From contig NC_133284.1 of the NCBI RefSeq assembly GCF_005239225.2, positions 54,009,416 to 54,073,415 on the forward strand: DNA of 64,000 nt, read 5' to 3'. Under the pieces are notes generated by a model that had not been told where the DNA came from, searched no databases, and saw only the letters and a program-made list of their open reading frames with translations. The position numbers were made by a program, and so were the translations under genes. This document shows, piece by piece, positions 60,886-64,000 of the stretch. How positions within the stretch are numbered: the first letter of the stretch is position 1; each line of letters begins with the position of its first letter. The stretch is from Populus alba (lineage: Eukaryota; Streptophyta; Magnoliopsida; Malpighiales; Salicaceae).

Positions 60886-62268
60886 TTAAAAGGACCTCTA
60901 TTAATTTATGATGGTGCTATAAGCAAATAAATTGTCATGAATAATGTTTTTATTTTAAAAAAAATAATAATATGGTTGTTAAGAGGATTTAAAGAGAAAT
61001 AGTAAAAATGTTATCTCTTTAATAATAATCTATAATATTTACTAATGAGGTGGTATATATTTGTGTGTGGCCGCATAGTTTTGCATGTTATTTAGTAATT
61101 TCATATGGAAATAATTATTGAATAAAAAAATTCATTGGCAATTTTATAATGATTGCTAATAAAATTTCTTCTGGGATTTTAAAAGAAATTAAAACCCAAC
61201 AATGACTTTTCTTAGCTCATTTTCATCTTCCTCTATAAACAAACAATAGCTGGCAACCCTTCCCCCTCCATACAACGAAATCCAATACCCCCAATCTTGA
61301 CAAGTCAAGCCACCACAATCTGCCTTATGTTTTTATGATTTTATTTTTTATCAAGCTTCACTCCACCAAGTAAACAAACTGACTTATTTATATTTTAAAT
61401 TAATTTATTGATATTTGTTGTAATATTTATAATTTGTTTGTATATTTAAATGTTTTATTTGTTTTATAATGATAAGTTTCTTATATTAATATATGATTTG
61501 TATTTTAAAATTTGTTTAAGAAAAGAAATTCGTTTAAAGTTCTAATGAACGGAGTGTTATTATCAATTAGAAAAAGAAAATGACAATATCATTCACCTAT
61601 TATTTTAATAAGAGATGAGACTTTTGCATGGACGTAAATACTAAAAAAAACCCACTTGGAGATATTATCCAACATTTTCAGCCTTGGAGGCTGGAAGTTT
61701 TGTCTGTAAAGTAGTGACCAAAACACTCCATCAAGGCAGATCCACTCGTCATTTATCTCCTAGCCAAAAATAGTCTTTCTGGGGACCATTTATCAGCCAA
61801 CAAATCAATGTTTCTCCATCATCTTTTTGTCTTGAATGACTTTTTGTAATGATGATGTGTAAACAATTTCAATTAGTTTAAAAATAAAATTTATATGTTA
61901 GATAATTATTTAATTTTTTAGTTGTATGAAGGTACGGAAAAATTATCAGGAACTCACATGAAATCGTAGAAAAATCTTCAAAGAAATATTGTTATAGGTT
62001 AAAAATAAGCTCGACACACTGCTTGTATACATGCATCCATGTGGAAAATATTGAGGCGCTCGATATCGCTACACAGCAGCAAGGGTACTGAAGTTTTTGT
62101 AGCCATTAAAGTATTTGAGTTTATCAACATATAATTTTGAGATATTAATACAAGTTTGACTGTTTTGGCAACATTGACTACCATCCATACACTTACCTTC
62201 CTTCTATTAATTCCTCCTCTTGCATACTGTTCTTCATCTCCCTTAGAATTTACTACCTTATCTCAACC
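60886..62268. other. Spacer between the peptide gene and the esterase
   Basis: Peptide 3' UTR, then AT-rich spacer, then the esterase promoter. No coding region, RNA gene or repeat of note was recognised. Confidence 0.6.
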
Positions 62269-63033
62269 ATGTTAGCTTCCTCTGTCAAGTTAACAAATCT
62301 CGGCGGTTATGTGGAGAATCCAGATGGCTCACTCATTAGAAACAACGCATTTCCTGACGTACCACCAACAGAACAAATAACTCCAGGTTCCAAAGAACTT
62401 TCGCTCTCGAAAGACATCCCTCTAAACCCCAACAACAAAACATTTCTTCGTTTATTTCGCCCTCTAAATCCCCCTCAAAACACCAAACTCCCTCTCATTA
62501 TTTACTTTCATGGAGGTGGCTTTGTTCTTTACAGCGCTGCAACTCTTGTTTTCCATCAAACATGCAGTGACATGGCTTCTCACTTCCCCGCTCTCGTCCT
62601 GTCTGTTGACTATCGTCTAGCCCCTGAACATCGCCTTCCCGCTGCATATGAAGATGCTATGGAGTCTATCAAGTGGGTCCAAAAACAAGTTTTGGACATC
62701 AACGGCCCTTCTTGTGAACCTTGGTTTAAAGAATACCTTGATTTTTCAAGGTGTTTCTTGATGGGCATGAGTGCTGGTGGCAATATCGCTTACCATGCAA
62801 ACTTGCTTGCCTTGAATATTGATATCGAACCCTTGAAAATCATTGGTTTGATATTGAATGTCCCCTATTTTTCTGCTGTCACCAGGACTGAATCAGAGAA
62901 GAGGTTGATCAATGATCCGGTTTTCCCATTGGCTATGAGTGAGGATGGCTTCCATGGTGTGGAGATTTTTGATCCTGCAAAAGCCAAGGCTTTGTATGAC
63001 TATGTTAAAGAATTTGTTTACACAACTGTTTAA
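62269..63033 (+). CDS. Carboxylesterase (CXE family) with internal deletion
   Basis: Single-exon frame of 254 codons; plant CXE proteins of the alpha/beta-hydrolase fold (the GID1/HSL group) usually have about 320-330. The oxyanion motif HGGG is at 81-84. The nucleophile elbow GMSAG is at 166-170 (Ser168). The His-bearing stretch EDGFHGVEI is present (His229). The text passes directly from [10 protein letters not shown] to EDGFHGVEI. The intervening family region, about 70 residues that normally include the catalytic Asp near a GxDPL motif, is missing. The frame is kept and no stop intervenes. Activity is therefore doubtful: it is either an expressed truncated protein or an early pseudogene. 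AATAAA at 63,236-63,241 follows the stop by about 200 bases. Confidence 0.85.
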   Translation: MLASSVKLTNLGGYVENPDGSLIRNNAFPDVPPTEQITPGSKELSLSKDIPLNPNNKTFLRLFRPLNPPQNTKLPLIIYFHGGGFVLYSAATLVFHQTCSDMASHFPALVLSVDYRLAPEHRLPAAYEDAMESIKWVQKQVLDINGPSCEPWFKEYLDFSRCFLMGMSAGGNIAYHANLLALNIDIEPLKIIGLILNVPYFSAVTRTESEKRLINDPVFPLAMSEDGFHGVEIFDPAKAKALYDYVKEFVYTTV

Positions 63034-63677
63034 TGATCATAGTGTTGGCTACATCAACCGGAAGTAAGGTGTCTGGTTTGATCAGTACTGTTTGTCTTGA
63101 TTATAAGTCGCTTGATCACACGTGAACCCTTCCGGTCTCAAGCATGTTGAAGTACTTCGGTGCATGAAAATAATATATGGAGTTGCCAGATTATAATATA
63201 AATTCAAGCTTTGTAATGGAGTTGCCTTTTCTTGTAATAAATTTTGTGTGGAAAAGCATTAATAATATTATCATTGAAAATAATATAAATTCCATCTTTA
63301 AATTTAAAGTTTTTTCCTTTCCAAAATCACCCCAAAGCTAGCCCAACAATTCTTAGAATTCCAGTCGCTAACAGACTCAAAGAGACCATTTGATTTTATG
63401 TGTTCCTACTGGTCCAGTGATGACTAATTTACTATCAACCATAAAAGAGACAGGGAAGAAGAAAAGAAGAGACAAAAGTAGCAAGGATTTTATATTATTA
63501 TCTGCATAATCAAGAAAACCTATTGGCTATATTTTATAGCCCACTAAACTTGGAAAGTTAAACGAAAAGCATTGACGTTACAATGGGAGAGCCTATCCTT
63601 TATTCATTGCATAAAAAATAAAACAAGTAATTGACATTTACATATCTCTAAGGTATTTTCATAGCAAAGAAATAGAG
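63034..63677. other. Esterase 3' UTR and promoter of peptide gene 2
   Basis: Esterase 3' UTR to about 63,245, then spacer. Bases 63,570-63,677 duplicate the promoter and leader of peptide gene 1 (shared CATATCTCTAAGGTATTTTC). Confidence 0.7.
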
Positions 63678-63740
63678 ATGGAGAAGTCTTCATTCAAGCT
63701 AACTTTCTTGCTCTTTGCACTTTTAATCATTGTTTCTTGT

Positions 63741-63779
<39 letters not shown>

Positions 63780-64000
63780 TTCATTCTAATATTCACACAC
63801 AAACGAATATTATTCTATACCTTTCATTAAAAAAAATAAAATATTATGCACTTGTGTTTGTAAGGTTCACATGTAGGAGAAGCAAGAAGCACCGTGATTA
63901 CATTGCGTTGCAATAAAAATGCAGACTGTGCAGGCCAAGGATGTTGGTGTATAGGCAAGAAATGTTTGTGTAATACTTGTTTTTGTCAGAACCATAAGTG
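63678..64000 (+). CDS. Secreted cysteine-rich peptide, copy 2 (cut by window end)
   Basis: Tandem copy of the gene at 60,481. Exon 1 is 63678-63738 and exon 2 starts at 63865, running off the window. The signal peptide is nearly identical (Ile to Val near its end). In the mature part, Thr38 becomes Lys, Lys57 becomes Asn and Ile60 becomes Phe, while every cysteine visible before the cut is kept. The intron donor is GTTATT instead of GTTAGT, and the acceptor is TAAG instead of TCAG, so splicing may be weaker. The intron carries a (TC) run (about 63,742-63,776). The frame is open as far as seen. Confidence 0.8.

Overview
The window is nuclear DNA of a flowering plant, most likely a woody rosid of the poplar/willow type (Salicaceae). 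The reasons are AT-rich spacers, many short introns with GT-AG borders, plant-only gene families, and many copies of an AT-rich MITE-like repeat that I associate with Populus. The genus is inference. Nothing prokaryotic, organellar or viral was seen.

Bases 1-24,400 hold four minus-strand genes: a TPR gene of the POLLENLESS3/MS5/TDM1 family, HEN1 (small-RNA 2'-O-methyltransferase), a mitochondrial 3-hydroxyisobutyrate dehydrogenase, and the LRR receptor pseudokinase GHR1. This appears to be the order of Arabidopsis At4g20900, At4g20910, At4g20930 and At4g20940 (from memory), so the block looks like ancestral microsynteny. The dehydrogenase is split into ten short exons and is invisible as an ORF. 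It was assembled here from splice sites and gives 347 codons.

Bases 27,500-34,700 hold three broken gene pieces in a row: part of GHR1 exon 1, the 3' part of OLA1 with its introns, and the 3' end of HSP90 with its UTR. The intact OLA1 (36,511-41,020, minus) and cytosolic HSP90 (43,993-46,718, plus) lie just beyond, in the same order and orientation. Decay of a local segmental duplication explains this best. A frameshifted remnant of a small plastid-type protein may lie at 47,030-47,460.

Bases 49,500-52,500 carry a DYW-class PPR gene matching EMB2758 (At4g33990), with a 14-base first coding exon. Bases 52,500-60,400 are gene-poor: T-rich repeat modules, trinucleotide microsatellites, and a 2.25-kb solo-LTR-like element (54,660-56,908) inserted inside one microsatellite cluster.

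Bases 60,400-64,000 hold two copies of a secreted ten-cysteine peptide gene, the second cut by the window end. Between them is a carboxylesterase gene that has lost about 70 internal residues, including the segment that normally carries the catalytic Asp.

Most genes are unrelated housekeeping or regulatory functions that share only position: meiotic exit, small-RNA stability, valine catabolism, stomatal signalling, translation/ATPase control, chaperoning and organelle RNA editing. I found no convincing new multi-gene system. The most useful observations are the duplication remnants, the truncated esterase, the LTR in the microsatellite, and the peptide-gene duplication.
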